DNA from: Clostridium_AD sp051278035
Lineage (GTDB): Bacteria; Bacillota; Clostridia; Clostridiales; Clostridiaceae
NCBI RefSeq assembly: GCF_051278035.1
Contig: NZ_JBNMNU010000001.1
Span: forward strand, 1-64,000
Direction of reading: 5' to 3'
Length of the DNA: 64,000 nucleotides
Below the pieces are notes generated by a model. The model searched no databases. It saw only the letters and a program-made list of their open reading frames with translations, and was not told where the DNA came from. The position numbers and the translations under genes were made by a program. Positions 26,801 through 36,197 of this stretch are shown piece by piece. Position 1 is the stretch's first letter, and the number at the start of each line of letters is the position of its first letter.

Positions 26801-29800
26801 TTTCTTATAATCGTTATTTGTATTCCATCTGTCAAGATTAAATTGTCTTCTTTTGTTATTAAGTAAAAAATAAACTAATTTGTCGTAAGAAAAGTCTTCA
26901 GTTCTTTCTTTTTCCTCTTTAGTAGTGTTGTTAAATATTAAGTCACCTTGTGGAGTAAAAAATATTTCAGAAGTTTTATTCTCTGTTCTTGCGTCTACAT
27001 ATATGAATGAATCAATAAGATCACTTAATAATGGATCTTTATATCCTTTATCTAGCATCTCTATTTCTGGACCCATGTTTTCACGTACAGCATCTTGAAG
27101 TTCTTGATCTAATTCAGATAAAGGTATACCAGTAGTAGGTGTTAATCCTTTAAAATCTTCATCCGATTGGCCTTCTTCTAATTCTTTTCCAACTCTAGAT
27201 TCTTTAGCTTTAGATTGAACTTCAAGTAAAAGTTTAGCTAAAATATCAGCTTGTGCTTCGGTGTTTCTTTTTAAATTAAGTCTTAATGCAAAAGGTTTTC
27301 CATTTGCTTTTTTAACTTTTAAAAACATACCACCTCTATAAGACATTTTATTTCCAGAACTACTTCCATCAAGAACTATAGCTCTGTTTCCTAATTCTTT
27401 ATCTGGTTCTTTAAAAGTATCCATTAAGAAACCACCTCTATTAGTTGCTAATAATTTAATGTTAGATATTTTTCCACCTATTTGTCTTAAGTCTAGTAAA
27501 GAATTCTCAGGAGTAGTTCTTTCTTCAGTGTCTGAATCCATTTGTAATTCTCCACCACTATGAAGACCTACTGTTGCGGTAACATCTTCTCCTTCTAGTA
27601 ATTTAGTTATAATTATTTCTCTTTGAGATCCATAACCTCTTTTATAATTGTTTATTTTCTCTAAAGAATCATTTGGATTAGGCTTAGTTGGTAGATAGCT
27701 AAATACTTTACTGTGCTCAGTATGAGTAGTTTTAATCGGCAAGTTGTCTATAATACTTTGAGGAATTTTATCTCCTTTTTTAAGCTTTTTAAAAGCACTT
27801 ATAGCATCATTTTGTGCTTTACCAAGATTTTGATCAATCTCTATTGTTGTGTATCTAAATTCTTGACCAACTCTGCTTTCGGCACTTGATATATATTCAT
27901 CATAAGCTGCTATAAGGTTTGTTTTTACTCCATTAACTGTTCTTGATATCTTGTCTAAAATAGACATATAGTCTCCTCTACCAATCTCTTTGTCGTCTAA
28001 TTTTTCAGAAGCATCAATCTGTTGTTTAGTTATAATAGGATCTTCATTTGCATTTTCATCTTCGATGACATTATCTATTTCAGTACTAGTTTGATTACTA
28101 GCAACTGTTTCATCGTTATTTTCATCTAAAGCTTTTTTCTCTTTTTCAGCTCTAATTACTGCTTCTTTTTCTCTAGAAGCATCCTCACCTATTCGTGTCT
28201 TTAACTCTTTAATTTTAGCATCAACACTATCTTTCATTTCTTTCTTTTCAACATCAGAAAGGTATTCTATTTCTTTTTCAAGAGTTTTTTTAACCGACTC
28301 TAAAGAAATAACAGCTTTTTCTTTGTCAACTATTTCTTCATAATCTTTTATTTGACGTTTTAAAGTTTCTTGACTCTGCAGTCTAATACCTTCTTCAGAC
28401 TTTTGAAAAGCCATGTCCTCAACATTAATAGCAATGCTTTCTTCAGCTACATGTTCTTGCTCAAGCGCAGCTAACAAATCGTTTTTATACAACTTGTTAT
28501 AAGATTTTTCTAAAGCAATATCGTTTTCTTTTTTTAACTTTCTTTCTTCTTTTCCTTCTTCTTCTAAATTTGACTCTTTATTTTCTTTAGTTTGTTTTCT
28601 AGTTGCTAGCTCGTAAATTTTAAAAAGTCTTTCGTTTCTATCTATAGCTTCTTGTATAAATCCTTTTCTTTGCTTAGATCCGTTTTCTTTTTCTTCTCTT
28701 AATCTTTCTTTTAAGCCTTCTTTTCTTCTACGTAATACCTGGCCTTTCTCTCTTAATTCTAATTTCTTATATAAAGATTCAGATGCTTTTTCCTTGAAGT
28801 TAACTCTTGCATTATTTCTTATTTTTTGAACATCTGCTGAATTCTTATCACGCCTACTGTATAGTTCTTTGTTCTCCATTTCCAACCTAGATAATCTAGA
28901 TGAAGTAGCTGGAGAATAATTATCTCTATTTTTTAAATAAATATCTCTTATTTCTATTGCTTTATTTTGTAATTCCGGAGCTGATTGAGCTGCTAATTCA
29001 GGGCTAAATTCATCGCCTGTTTGCTCTTCAAAGCTCTTAAGATCTTCTTCAGACATTTCAGAAACTAATCCTATAGTTTCATAGAATTGGTCAAACTTGT
29101 CATTCTCTAAAGCTTCAGTTGCAAGATTCATCATTGATTCGTTTATGATCTGATCTCGTAACACTTTAGAACCTTTTTCGTCAGAATTGTTAAGATGTTG
29201 AAACATTAAAGAAACTTGCTTAGACTTGTTTGTTAAGTGGTCAGCGTATGAATCACCCAAGTTCTTTTCATATTCTTTTCTATCTTTAGATTGTAAAGCA
29301 TTGTTTAGCCCACCACCGACAGCTTGAAATAAATTACCACCAAGTCCTCCAAAAAAAGCAGAAGTAAGCATTTCCTCACTACCCATAGCTTCTGACATTT
29401 TTTTATCGTACTTTTCTTGAGTTATATATCCAACATCCAAGTCAGATTTAAGCTTAGCTTGTTCCGATATTAAATACTGATAAGACTCTTCTGCTCCTTC
29501 TCCAAAAAATGTTGATGCAATTGCCGCAGTTTTTCTTTGCCAAGGTTTCCATGCTGATTTCAAACCTTGTTTTGCAGCGTTTTCACTTACACTTACCATT
29601 TTCTTTGAAATAGGATTAAAAACTTTACCTATAGCTAAGTACTGAGGTATATCTTGAAGTAACATTGCCCATCCTTTTTTCCAGTTCATAGAAGCAGCAT
29701 TACTAGCTATTCTTGTAGCTTCTTCTTCTGTGTATTTTTCTCCAGTCTTGTTATCTATTTCAGACAACTTTTTAGCTTTCATGCTTTTAAAAGTACCATG

Positions 29801-30625
29801 AGCTTCCATGGAGTTTTCAATATTTCTAGAAAGAACCGCTTGAGAAATACCATTAGTCATCCATTGACTTTTAGTACCCATTTGTTCAGCCATACCTTTA
29901 GCTTTTCTTAAAGTTCTAAGTCCTTTACTGGCTCCAATTCCTTTACCTATTAAAGATAGTGCTTTCATTGCACCCATTGTTGGCGCAAGCATAGATATTG
30001 TAGAAAATGCTGATACACCGTTACCAAACCACCAACCTGAGTCAGCCATTTTTCCAAATCCTTCAGCGCTAGGATCTTGATGTATTGCAAAGTTTTTTTG
30101 AGTTCCTTCACGAATTCCTTGTCCGAATTCAGTTATAAAGTTTCCCCATTCTTTTTCATCTCCTTTCATGATATCAATTACAGATCCTAAATCCATAACG
30201 TATCCTAATCCTTCAATACTTCCACCAAAAGCTTCGCCTACAACTCCTTGGGCTAAAAAATTACCAGCTTGTTCAAAAAATCCTTGTTTATCAGATCTTT
30301 GTTGATCAAGAACACCTCTATCAGATCCTTCAGGTATAAATATATCAGGACCTAATGTATCTCTATAATCTTCTAAATCAATATTTATAGCTTTGTCTTC
30401 TATTCTTCTACCTTTAGATTTATAAATATTAAGATTTCCTTCTTTTTGTTTTTTTATAACACTATCCCATTTAGATCCTTCTTTTTTCTCAGGAGTTACT
30501 GGATCTGTGTTATCTTCAGGAACTACAGCTGCTGATTCTTTATCTTCAACATCTAAGTCTATAGTTTTAGTTTCTTTTAAAGATTGATTCTTAACTATAT
30601 TGTCGTATTTATTTGGAATATCCAT
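23816..30625 (-). CDS. Giant ejected polyvalent protein: zincin plus NADAR domain
   Basis: This 2269-residue protein lies directly upstream of the virion polymerase and is probably packaged cargo. From the N-terminus it has a disordered acidic region (1-100), a hydrophobic Gly/Ala/Met-rich segment (about 190-230), and long charged coiled regions (450-900). A module around Asp1684 (RILEVQSDLFQKGR) is of the kind found in phage and plasmid 'polyvalent' proteins. A zincin signature YHEYAHHYV (His1925, Glu1926, His1929) follows, and then a NADAR domain at about 2024-2150 (VYWGQ, ILSNLAP, SVEHAYQSNKSG). NADAR domains process ADP-ribose-type adducts. Joint delivery with the polymerase suggests a role in protecting incoming DNA. 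The domain calls are from visible motifs; the role is inferred. Confidence 0.8.
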   Translation of the reverse strand: MDIPNKYDNIVKNQSLKETKTIDLDVEDKESAAVVPEDNTDPVTPEKKEGSKWDSVIKKQKEGNLNIYKSKGRRIEDKAINIDLEDYRDTLGPDIFIPEGSDRGVLDQQRSDKQGFFEQAGNFLAQGVVGEAFGGSIEGLGYVMDLGSVIDIMKGDEKEWGNFITEFGQGIREGTQKNFAIHQDPSAEGFGKMADSGWWFGNGVSAFSTISMLAPTMGAMKALSLIGKGIGASKGLRTLRKAKGMAEQMGTKSQWMTNGISQAVLSRNIENSMEAHGTFKSMKAKKLSEIDNKTGEKYTEEEATRIASNAASMNWKKGWAMLLQDIPQYLAIGKVFNPISKKMVSVSENAAKQGLKSAWKPWQRKTAAIASTFFGEGAEESYQYLISEQAKLKSDLDVGYITQEKYDKKMSEAMGSEEMLTSAFFGGLGGNLFQAVGGGLNNALQSKDRKEYEKNLGDSYADHLTNKSKQVSLMFQHLNNSDEKGSKVLRDQIINESMMNLATEALENDKFDQFYETIGLVSEMSEEDLKSFEEQTGDEFSPELAAQSAPELQNKAIEIRDIYLKNRDNYSPATSSRLSRLEMENKELYSRRDKNSADVQKIRNNARVNFKEKASESLYKKLELREKGQVLRRRKEGLKERLREEKENGSKQRKGFIQEAIDRNERLFKIYELATRKQTKENKESNLEEEGKEERKLKKENDIALEKSYNKLYKNDLLAALEQEHVAEESIAINVEDMAFQKSEEGIRLQSQETLKRQIKDYEEIVDKEKAVISLESVKKTLEKEIEYLSDVEKKEMKDSVDAKIKELKTRIGEDASREKEAVIRAEKEKKALDENNDETVASNQTSTEIDNVIEDENANEDPIITKQQIDASEKLDDKEIGRGDYMSILDKISRTVNGVKTNLIAAYDEYISSAESRVGQEFRYTTIEIDQNLGKAQNDAISAFKKLKKGDKIPQSIIDNLPIKTTHTEHSKVFSYLPTKPNPNDSLEKINNYKRGYGSQREIIITKLLEGEDVTATVGLHSGGELQMDSDTEERTTPENSLLDLRQIGGKISNIKLLATNRGGFLMDTFKEPDKELGNRAIVLDGSSSGNKMSYRGGMFLKVKKANGKPFALRLNLKRNTEAQADILAKLLLEVQSKAKESRVGKELEEGQSDEDFKGLTPTTGIPLSELDQELQDAVRENMGPEIEMLDKGYKDPLLSDLIDSFIYVDARTENKTSEIFFTPQGDLIFNNTTKEEKERTEDFSYDKLVYFLLNNKRRQFNLDRWNTNNDYKKYVLDNKLISTDATTDGSLFTNTRRRADRGDMVGRSVQLYMNPVTAESKKTTKNLSVDDEGVVTTTLDLSSYKKSKKEDPKVETPVIKDSLSEAQEDSLKKMKELYPEIKVGFTQDGKSFEVGDNKVIMNQEEMNSLNYRLKSVSILSSDKAKQVFAKGKKNGWDLNKILTELQVPKEQKQIILDKNNIVLNYGREGKLSDINIREEIVAALLSDNSFAVEVNTAKESKRQPFTKVKKENSKYVIYNIAGDLISEHSTEGEALKEVDNLEFLNTQHYSNLTVPGGTNYTENELSTPLIVPNIKGHGEFSTDNGIGWFRSDDASFGNQTSKTSTGSLTNEVESQSDSNSFKLGNDFYETIQEFDEEYSFKEFLKNGVEITQEEFISASKKASENFNKKSVKTRRILEVQSDLFQKGRDKKSLALQEVADVDFGENPPKEILTKVEENNFLQILNKKGNWVNFFVQSIVQDSVKKGYEKVLFPTGETAAKVEGLESMANEIERLNNDDKYHITLKKDKSISGIINSFKTKEEAIRDVKKQNLDVGEEMYSFMELNVNEKEINNFKTQGLDKLKPIEGFYTNKVANILKKNYKVNEITDEHGNTWNEIDLSQEKAKQEVLLQKDKKGNIKGQANIDAMTVLFDKSKMSDDTVYHEYAHHYVAWNRESPLVKEAVKKWGSEEALVQAIGEQSLEQKGEAWTWFKKFIAWLKNDINKLSKLDAQKLKNILTDAFLKREDLAALNKTKDNTVKKETINVYWGQAESKSSTKILSNLAPRKFTWENRSYGSVEHAYQSNKSGSFDKTTYDKYIKAGGSGTKIRGKGTVAQMKAADSLGLMKKLVVSSFKQNSESKAAKKLMEYKNFTHNTNQLIDQAFLEGLVLAQKALEPKSTEKNIQFDEETIVGDTDISSAGNNDVYSQPKGQSVRETHLVSSEEKEEKTEPKKELERELTEEEEDALLDAKMSNNEIKMGSDISAKATKEVDKLNEGEPEIKCVSSKK

Positions 30626-30637
30626 GTATTTTTATTT

Positions 30638-32893
30638 TTATTTTTTTGAGTTTTCCAATGCTTCCATAAATTCTTCAACTTCTCTCTTCAAAGCTACTGC
30701 AAATTCTTGCTCACTTTTTAAATCTGAATTTCCGTCAAACTCCATTTGTTGACCAAAAAGAGTTCCGCTGTATGTTCCGTCTTCATTTTTAGAAAAAGTT
30801 ACTTGATCTGTTTTTGTTCCGTCAGGAAGTTGAACTTCTAATTGTCCGCTACTACTAGACCTAAAGAAAGCTTGCTTAATAGCAGGCATATACATTAAAT
30901 TAGCAAGACCTATTTCTCCCTTAAGTGATTGATCACCGTCTGAAGAAGAATATAAATCTTCATAAAGATCTTTCATTATTGTTTTGTCTCCACTTGCGTC
31001 AATCTGAACAGTAAAAGATTTTGACGGATCTGATTTCATTCTTATAACAAGTTGATTGTATAAAGCGCCTTCTTGAGTGTATCCATCATTTGTAAAAGAT
31101 TTTAGTACTTCAAATCCTCCTTCTTCTCCCATTATATCTGTAAACTCTTTAGTTTCCATAACATCAGCTAATGTTTGATCTTTTCTACCAGCAATTGCAA
31201 CATTACTAGGATTCATATTTTCAACATTCATATCAGAGTAAGTAGCGTATTTAGATCCAGAGTACTTACTTGAAGAAGGAGCTTGAATAACAGTGTATGG
31301 AGCCGCCTTGTTGTCAGCATCTAAATTATTTTGAATTGCTTCCTTCCTTGCTTCATCAGTTCTTTGCACTCCTATATCAAAATCATAAGTAGGATTATCC
31401 GCACCCCTAACTCCATGTCTAGAAGCAAGCATTCTTTTTGCTTCATTTTGAATAATTTTATTGTATCTTTCTACACCTTTTTTACTTGTGTCGTTTTTGT
31501 ATTTTTCCCAACCAAAACCAAGCTCACCTTCTCCTGTTCCGCTTTTTACATTGTACTTTTCTTCAACAAGCTTAACTGCGTCTTCATTGTATTCTTGCAA
31601 AAGAAGATCAGCCTTAACTATTGCTTTATCATTTTTACTTAAATTTTTTAGTGCCTCTTCATTTAGCTGAGTTAAATATGAATTAGTATTATCGTAACCT
31701 ACTTTTGAATTAGTATAATCATTTTTTAATTTTATATATCCTTTATCTGAATTTATTTCTTCTTGCGACATTCCTGCTTCAACTAACTCTGCTTTTTTTG
31801 CTTTTAAGTCAGACTCAAGTGTTTGAAGACCCATGCCGTAATCGTCGTTTAATTTTTGAATTTCATCTAAATTATTTGCTTTTATGTTTAAATATTCTCC
31901 TTTACGGAATGCATAAAGCTTAGCCATCTTTTTTTCATCATAACCGTTATTCCACATTTTTTTCTTAACGGCATCTTGTAAAAGCTTATCTGTTAATTTA
32001 GTAGTCTTTGTAGCTCCCATAAATCCAAATCCAGCCATTTTTTTAGCATATCTAGACTCTCCTGGAACATACTGATAAGATGAAGTTGGATTACCATTCC
32101 TGTCTTTTCCTTCAACATCCTTAAAACTACCAAAATCTAATGGATTACCTTCTTCTCCGTCAAAAAAAGACTGCTGTTTTAAGTGATTTATTAAATCAGG
32201 GTTTGTTTCTGAAGAGTTTTTAATAGAAGCCATTACAGTGTTATAGTCTTTACCTTTAATTTCTTTTGTTCTAACTGCTTCGTAAAAAGCAGGAAGTCCT
32301 CCAGTCTCAATTATACCTATAGCTCTCTTAGATACTTGTCCTGCAACCCTCTTGATAGCTTCGTCTATTAGCTTGTCTTCATCAAACTTATCAGATAGCT
32401 CTGCACCTGAAAAAGAATTAAATGAACCATCTTCATTTTGAGTTCCTTCAAAATTAGAAACTTGTGCTTGGGCCCATTTTTGAGCATCTGCCGATGAATA
32501 ACCGCCTTGTCTTTCTTTTTTAGTTGCTAAAGCATTTACATATTGCCCTACTTTTTTCTTGTTGGCCATAGCATTTCCTACAAATCCATCAGAACCCATT
32601 TCCTGAGTAGTTTCGTTTCTTAATCCTCTTAGCTTATTAAACTGACTTCTATTAACGCCTCCTGATATTACTTCATCAGATAATGAAGAAGCTCTATCTT
32701 TAAAAGAATTTATAGTAGATGTTGCTCTTTCTGAGTCTTTATCTAATACGTCTGAACTTAATTGTCCAAATTTATCAGCTTGATTAAGAATGTCATCTTC
32801 CATTTTTTGTTTAGCCAAAGGAACTGCCATTATCTCATTGATATCTAAAGGTTTAAAAGATGAAGTGCTAATATTTGAGGTTCTTCCTGCCAT
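30638..32893 (-). CDS. Internal virion (cargo) protein
   Basis: This 751-residue soluble, charged and mostly helical protein has no transmembrane segment and no enzyme motif that I can see. It is encoded between the small internal proteins and the giant cargo genes, with an A/T leader of about 12 bases separating it from the 2269-residue gene. In crAss-like phages this position holds capsid cargo proteins ejected with the DNA. The N-terminus has DINEIMAVPLAKQKMEDD, and the C-terminal part has beta-type sequence (LPDGTKTDQVTFSKNEDGTY). Function beyond packaging is unknown. Confidence 0.62.
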   Translation of the reverse strand: MAGRTSNISTSSFKPLDINEIMAVPLAKQKMEDDILNQADKFGQLSSDVLDKDSERATSTINSFKDRASSLSDEVISGGVNRSQFNKLRGLRNETTQEMGSDGFVGNAMANKKKVGQYVNALATKKERQGGYSSADAQKWAQAQVSNFEGTQNEDGSFNSFSGAELSDKFDEDKLIDEAIKRVAGQVSKRAIGIIETGGLPAFYEAVRTKEIKGKDYNTVMASIKNSSETNPDLINHLKQQSFFDGEEGNPLDFGSFKDVEGKDRNGNPTSSYQYVPGESRYAKKMAGFGFMGATKTTKLTDKLLQDAVKKKMWNNGYDEKKMAKLYAFRKGEYLNIKANNLDEIQKLNDDYGMGLQTLESDLKAKKAELVEAGMSQEEINSDKGYIKLKNDYTNSKVGYDNTNSYLTQLNEEALKNLSKNDKAIVKADLLLQEYNEDAVKLVEEKYNVKSGTGEGELGFGWEKYKNDTSKKGVERYNKIIQNEAKRMLASRHGVRGADNPTYDFDIGVQRTDEARKEAIQNNLDADNKAAPYTVIQAPSSSKYSGSKYATYSDMNVENMNPSNVAIAGRKDQTLADVMETKEFTDIMGEEGGFEVLKSFTNDGYTQEGALYNQLVIRMKSDPSKSFTVQIDASGDKTIMKDLYEDLYSSSDGDQSLKGEIGLANLMYMPAIKQAFFRSSSSGQLEVQLPDGTKTDQVTFSKNEDGTYSGTLFGQQMEFDGNSDLKSEQEFAVALKREVEEFMEALENSKK

Positions 32894-32938
32894 AATATTG
32901 TAAATGTATTAAAAATATTTTAATTTTTTATTATTTTT

Positions 32939-34513
32939 TTAGCCTTTTTTAGACTTATTCTTTTTTTCTAAAAGTCTTGCAAGTTTTTTTCTTGCTTTTT
33001 CATCAGCTATTGATTGTAAGTGTTCTCCTCGTTCGTTGTAAGACATTCCCATCATTTCAGGATACTTCTTAAGCAACTCCTCTTTTCCTACTCCCCCAAG
33101 GTCATTACCTATTTGTGAAAGTAACTTACTTTTATTAGTTCTGTATGCTGCCTGCTGTTCTAAATTTAAACTAGTCTCTTGATTAGACTGACCCATGTTA
33201 GTTTTATCAATATTTGCATCAAATTGTTGACCTTTTCTATTGTCTTGTCTATTCTCTCCAGTAGCCTTTTGATAAGCATTCGATAAGTTTCTTGAAGCAT
33301 TTCTCTCAGAACCTAATAAAGATGCTCTAGCAGAGCTCGCTGATCCTCCTGAAGAAGATAAGATAGCATCCTTGTTTATGTTAGCTGCATTTTGAGCTGC
33401 ATTTTGCATGCCTCTTTCGTCAACTCTTTGAGGATTGTATTTATTTGTCAATCTATCTAATCCAACTTGTCCGGGTTTCTTTAATCCTGCAAGTTGTGCT
33501 GCATTCATAGCTGCTGGTGCATATCTAAGTAGCTCAGCATAATTCTTACCACTACCTATTTTTCCTTTAACATCAGGAGTATCTTGAGGTAATACAGCTT
33601 TTGATTTCATTTCTTTATTGTAAGATTTATTATCTGTACTCATTTTTGCTAAATCTGTAATAGGTTTTGCACTATCTAATCCAAATGAACTAGGATCCAT
33701 AATTGTTTTTTGAGCCTCTCTATTAGCTAACGGTTGACCTCTTCTAGATTTATTCATGAATGAATCATTTTCATCCATAAAATTCATACCTGTTGGAGGA
33801 ACCATTGGGTCTGCATGAATTTCTCCTCCATGAACGTATTTGTTCATCTTACCACCTTTCTTGTAGTTATTAGATGCTGCATTGTGATCTGCAAAAGAGT
33901 TGTTTACTCTAGCTGTTTGTGCATCTTTTTTATCATTACTACCACCCATAAAACTTGTTATTCCTCCAAAAGCACCTCCAACTATTGCTCCGGGAACTCC
34001 TGCAACCGAAGCGCCTTTAGCAGCTCCTGAAACAGCTCCCATTGCTGTAGTTCCAGCTACTGAAGGAACATCTGGTGCGGCACTTGCTCCACTAGTATCA
34101 ATACCTGTATCTCCAAATGCAGTATTACCCATTTCAAGCAAAGAGCCTGCAGCTCCTAACATATCCATAGTTCCTCCACCTTTGTATTTATTGGCCAGTT
34201 GCTCAGCGCCTGACGGCACTGCACCTTCGGCGTTCTCCGAGGGAGAACTTTCAGCTGTCGCTCCTTCTTTTCCGTGAGAAGCTCCATCCATCATAGAACC
34301 GTCTGGCATTTTATGCTGTGGTTTAGATTTAGACTCTTGAGCAGCTTTAACATGTTCTTGAGCTTTTTGTAGTCTACCTTGTAATTCGTTTAAAGTAGCT
34401 ACATCTTCAGGGCTATTTCTATCCTTAAATTTCTTAGCAATTATTGCACTAGCTTCAGAGAAAGACTTACCTTTAACGTATGTTGGTAAATTAAACTTAG
34501 ACATTATGTTCAT
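32939..34513 (-). CDS. Internal virion protein, Gly/Ala-rich
   Basis: This 524-residue, low-complexity protein has a Gly/Ala-rich hydrophobic core (about residues 145-195, SVAGVPGAIVGGAFGGI) able to insert into a membrane. The motif HGGEIHADPMVPPTG (about 230) recalls the Gly-Gly-x-His-x-x-x-Pro motif at the end of the next upstream protein. A Gln/Asn-rich helical C-terminus follows. These traits fit an ejection or channel-forming cargo protein. The start may be Met1 (34513) or Met4 (34504). The overlapping plus-strand frames at 33815-34277 are shadows. Confidence 0.6.
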   Translation of the reverse strand: MNIMSKFNLPTYVKGKSFSEASAIIAKKFKDRNSPEDVATLNELQGRLQKAQEHVKAAQESKSKPQHKMPDGSMMDGASHGKEGATAESSPSENAEGAVPSGAEQLANKYKGGGTMDMLGAAGSLLEMGNTAFGDTGIDTSGASAAPDVPSVAGTTAMGAVSGAAKGASVAGVPGAIVGGAFGGITSFMGGSNDKKDAQTARVNNSFADHNAASNNYKKGGKMNKYVHGGEIHADPMVPPTGMNFMDENDSFMNKSRRGQPLANREAQKTIMDPSSFGLDSAKPITDLAKMSTDNKSYNKEMKSKAVLPQDTPDVKGKIGSGKNYAELLRYAPAAMNAAQLAGLKKPGQVGLDRLTNKYNPQRVDERGMQNAAQNAANINKDAILSSSGGSASSARASLLGSERNASRNLSNAYQKATGENRQDNRKGQQFDANIDKTNMGQSNQETSLNLEQQAAYRTNKSKLLSQIGNDLGGVGKEELLKKYPEMMGMSYNERGEHLQSIADEKARKKLARLLEKKNKSKKG

Positions 34514-34550
34514 ATTGTATTCTTTAGATTGTTGTGTTTATTTCTTTTAA

Positions 34551-36143
34551 TTAGTCAATTGAAATTTCGTTAGAAAAGATGTAGTCGTTCCACTTAGTTT
34601 CTCCTTCTTCTACTAAATTAGGTTTTCCATTAGCTCCTGTTCCTTGAGGGATTCCTCCGTTAGGATTTTGAGCGTGAGTTCCACCTCCTTCAAATATTGT
34701 TACTAAATCTTTAGCACTTGTTCCTGTCCCTAGAGAACCACCTTGTTTTAATTTATTTTTATTTTTAATATTATCAAAATACTCTTTAAATACACTTCTA
34801 TAGTTTTTAATAGTTTTTTTTATTTCTTCTTCAGTAATGTATCCCATTGCATAATCTCTTAATATAGGCTGCACGATTTCATGAGTATCAAATTCCATTT
34901 GGTCAGGATCATCATAGTTTTCCCTTTGTCCTTTTTTTGTAAAAAAGGGTTTTTTAACATAAGAGTCAATAAAATCTTTAATTACACTTTTACCTTCTGA
35001 TTTTTGTTTATACCCATGAGCAAGTTCATCAATAATTTGCTCTTTTCTATTTATATTTATATTATTTGTAATTGGATTGTAGTAGGAATTTCCTTTATTA
35101 TCTTTTATGTTTATCTTTGAGTTACCACTTAGTTCGCTTAATCTCAACATCCTTTTAAGTGAAACTTTATTTAAACTGTCAATTTGATTTTTTGTGTAAA
35201 TTCCTTCTTTTTTTGAAGATTTATTACGCTTATGTTCACCTGTTAATGAACTGTTAGCAAAATCTCTAAGATGTGATATTGATTTTTCATCTAAACCACT
35301 TAAATCTTCATTACCATTAAGGTTGTCTATATAGTCTGTTACGCTTTTTACATTTTTATCAGATACTTTTCCTTTTTCTTTAGGTATATCACCAGGATCA
35401 TTTAGGTTACCTCCTTTTTCAAAATCATTAGATTCTTCGTTGGTTCCGTTTAAATCAAGATCGTATATCATCTTGCTAGGATTTTCAGGCGTTTCTCTTA
35501 TTTCATCTCCATCAGTTCTCATTGAAGGAGCTCTTCTTACTCTTGTATTGTCTATAGGTTGTTGAGAATATTCAGCTAAATCTTCTCTTGGGGAAGGATA
35601 AGAAGATTCTCTTTCCTGGTCGAAATCATTAATAGGATCCTCTTCGTTTTCTCTAGCAAAAGAATCAAAGTGTTCCTGAAAGTTTGATAAATATTCTTGT
35701 CCAGTTGCGTTTCCTTTACCTGGAACTTTAAATCCTTCTGGATCTTTTAAAAATCTCCTAGTATTTCCTGGTCCTAAAAAATGTACCAATGCTGATACTT
35801 GATTAGTATCGTAATCTGAACCGTATTCTTTTTTTAATTTATTTGCGTACTTTTCCCCGTAAGGATAGCCTTGAAGATTACCTTTTAAAGCTTTATCCAT
35901 TATTTTCTCCTGAAGTTCAGGTCTATTTATGAACTCTCTCTTGCTAATACCACTCATTTCCGGATCATCCTTTATTAGGTTGAAAAGAAAATGATACTTA
36001 CCTGCGGCGGAAGAATTAGTGTTGTTTAAAAACTTTCCACCACTAGATTCTATCATACCTATTGCATGCTTGAAAGCCTGAGCGTTAAACCCAGGCTTTT
36101 TTTTATTCTTTTTATTCTTTTTATCGTTGTCATTTTCAAACAT
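34551..36143 (-). CDS. Internal virion protein with lysozyme-like domain
   Basis: In this 530-residue protein, residues about 20-140 look like a lytic-transglycosylase/lysozyme-fold domain: catalytic-type Glu32 in GMIESSGG, then NSSAAGKYHFLF and later QVSALVHFLGPGNTRRFL. It would open peptidoglycan during DNA entry. The middle is disordered. A second block (about 355-430) contains DELAHGYKQ and EFDTHEI, which resembles a degenerate zinc-peptidase site with Asp where the first His should be. The C-terminus carries a conserved-looking motif GGGTHAQNPNGGIPQG followed by PNLVEEGET, seen in crAss-like cargo proteins. A clear host-type promoter lies just upstream. Confidence 0.65.
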   Translation of the reverse strand: MFENDNDKKNKKNKKKPGFNAQAFKHAIGMIESSGGKFLNNTNSSAAGKYHFLFNLIKDDPEMSGISKREFINRPELQEKIMDKALKGNLQGYPYGEKYANKLKKEYGSDYDTNQVSALVHFLGPGNTRRFLKDPEGFKVPGKGNATGQEYLSNFQEHFDSFARENEEDPINDFDQERESSYPSPREDLAEYSQQPIDNTRVRRAPSMRTDGDEIRETPENPSKMIYDLDLNGTNEESNDFEKGGNLNDPGDIPKEKGKVSDKNVKSVTDYIDNLNGNEDLSGLDEKSISHLRDFANSSLTGEHKRNKSSKKEGIYTKNQIDSLNKVSLKRMLRLSELSGNSKINIKDNKGNSYYNPITNNININRKEQIIDELAHGYKQKSEGKSVIKDFIDSYVKKPFFTKKGQRENYDDPDQMEFDTHEIVQPILRDYAMGYITEEEIKKTIKNYRSVFKEYFDNIKNKNKLKQGGSLGTGTSAKDLVTIFEGGGTHAQNPNGGIPQGTGANGKPNLVEEGETKWNDYIFSNEISID

Positions 36144-36147
36144 AATA

Positions 36148-36178
36148 CAAATATATGAAATAATGAATTAAATGTCAA
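36148..36178 (-). promoter_or_regulatory. Host-type (Bacteroidota) promoter
   Basis: Read on the minus strand: TTG (36178-36176), 20 bases, then TATATTTG (36155-36148), a full match to the TTG/TAnnTTTG consensus. It is 5 bases upstream of the ATG at 36143, so the transcript would have almost no leader. The promoter would drive the internal and giant cargo genes. Confidence 0.7.
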
Positions 36179-36197
36179 TATTCAGTGTCATACAGTG

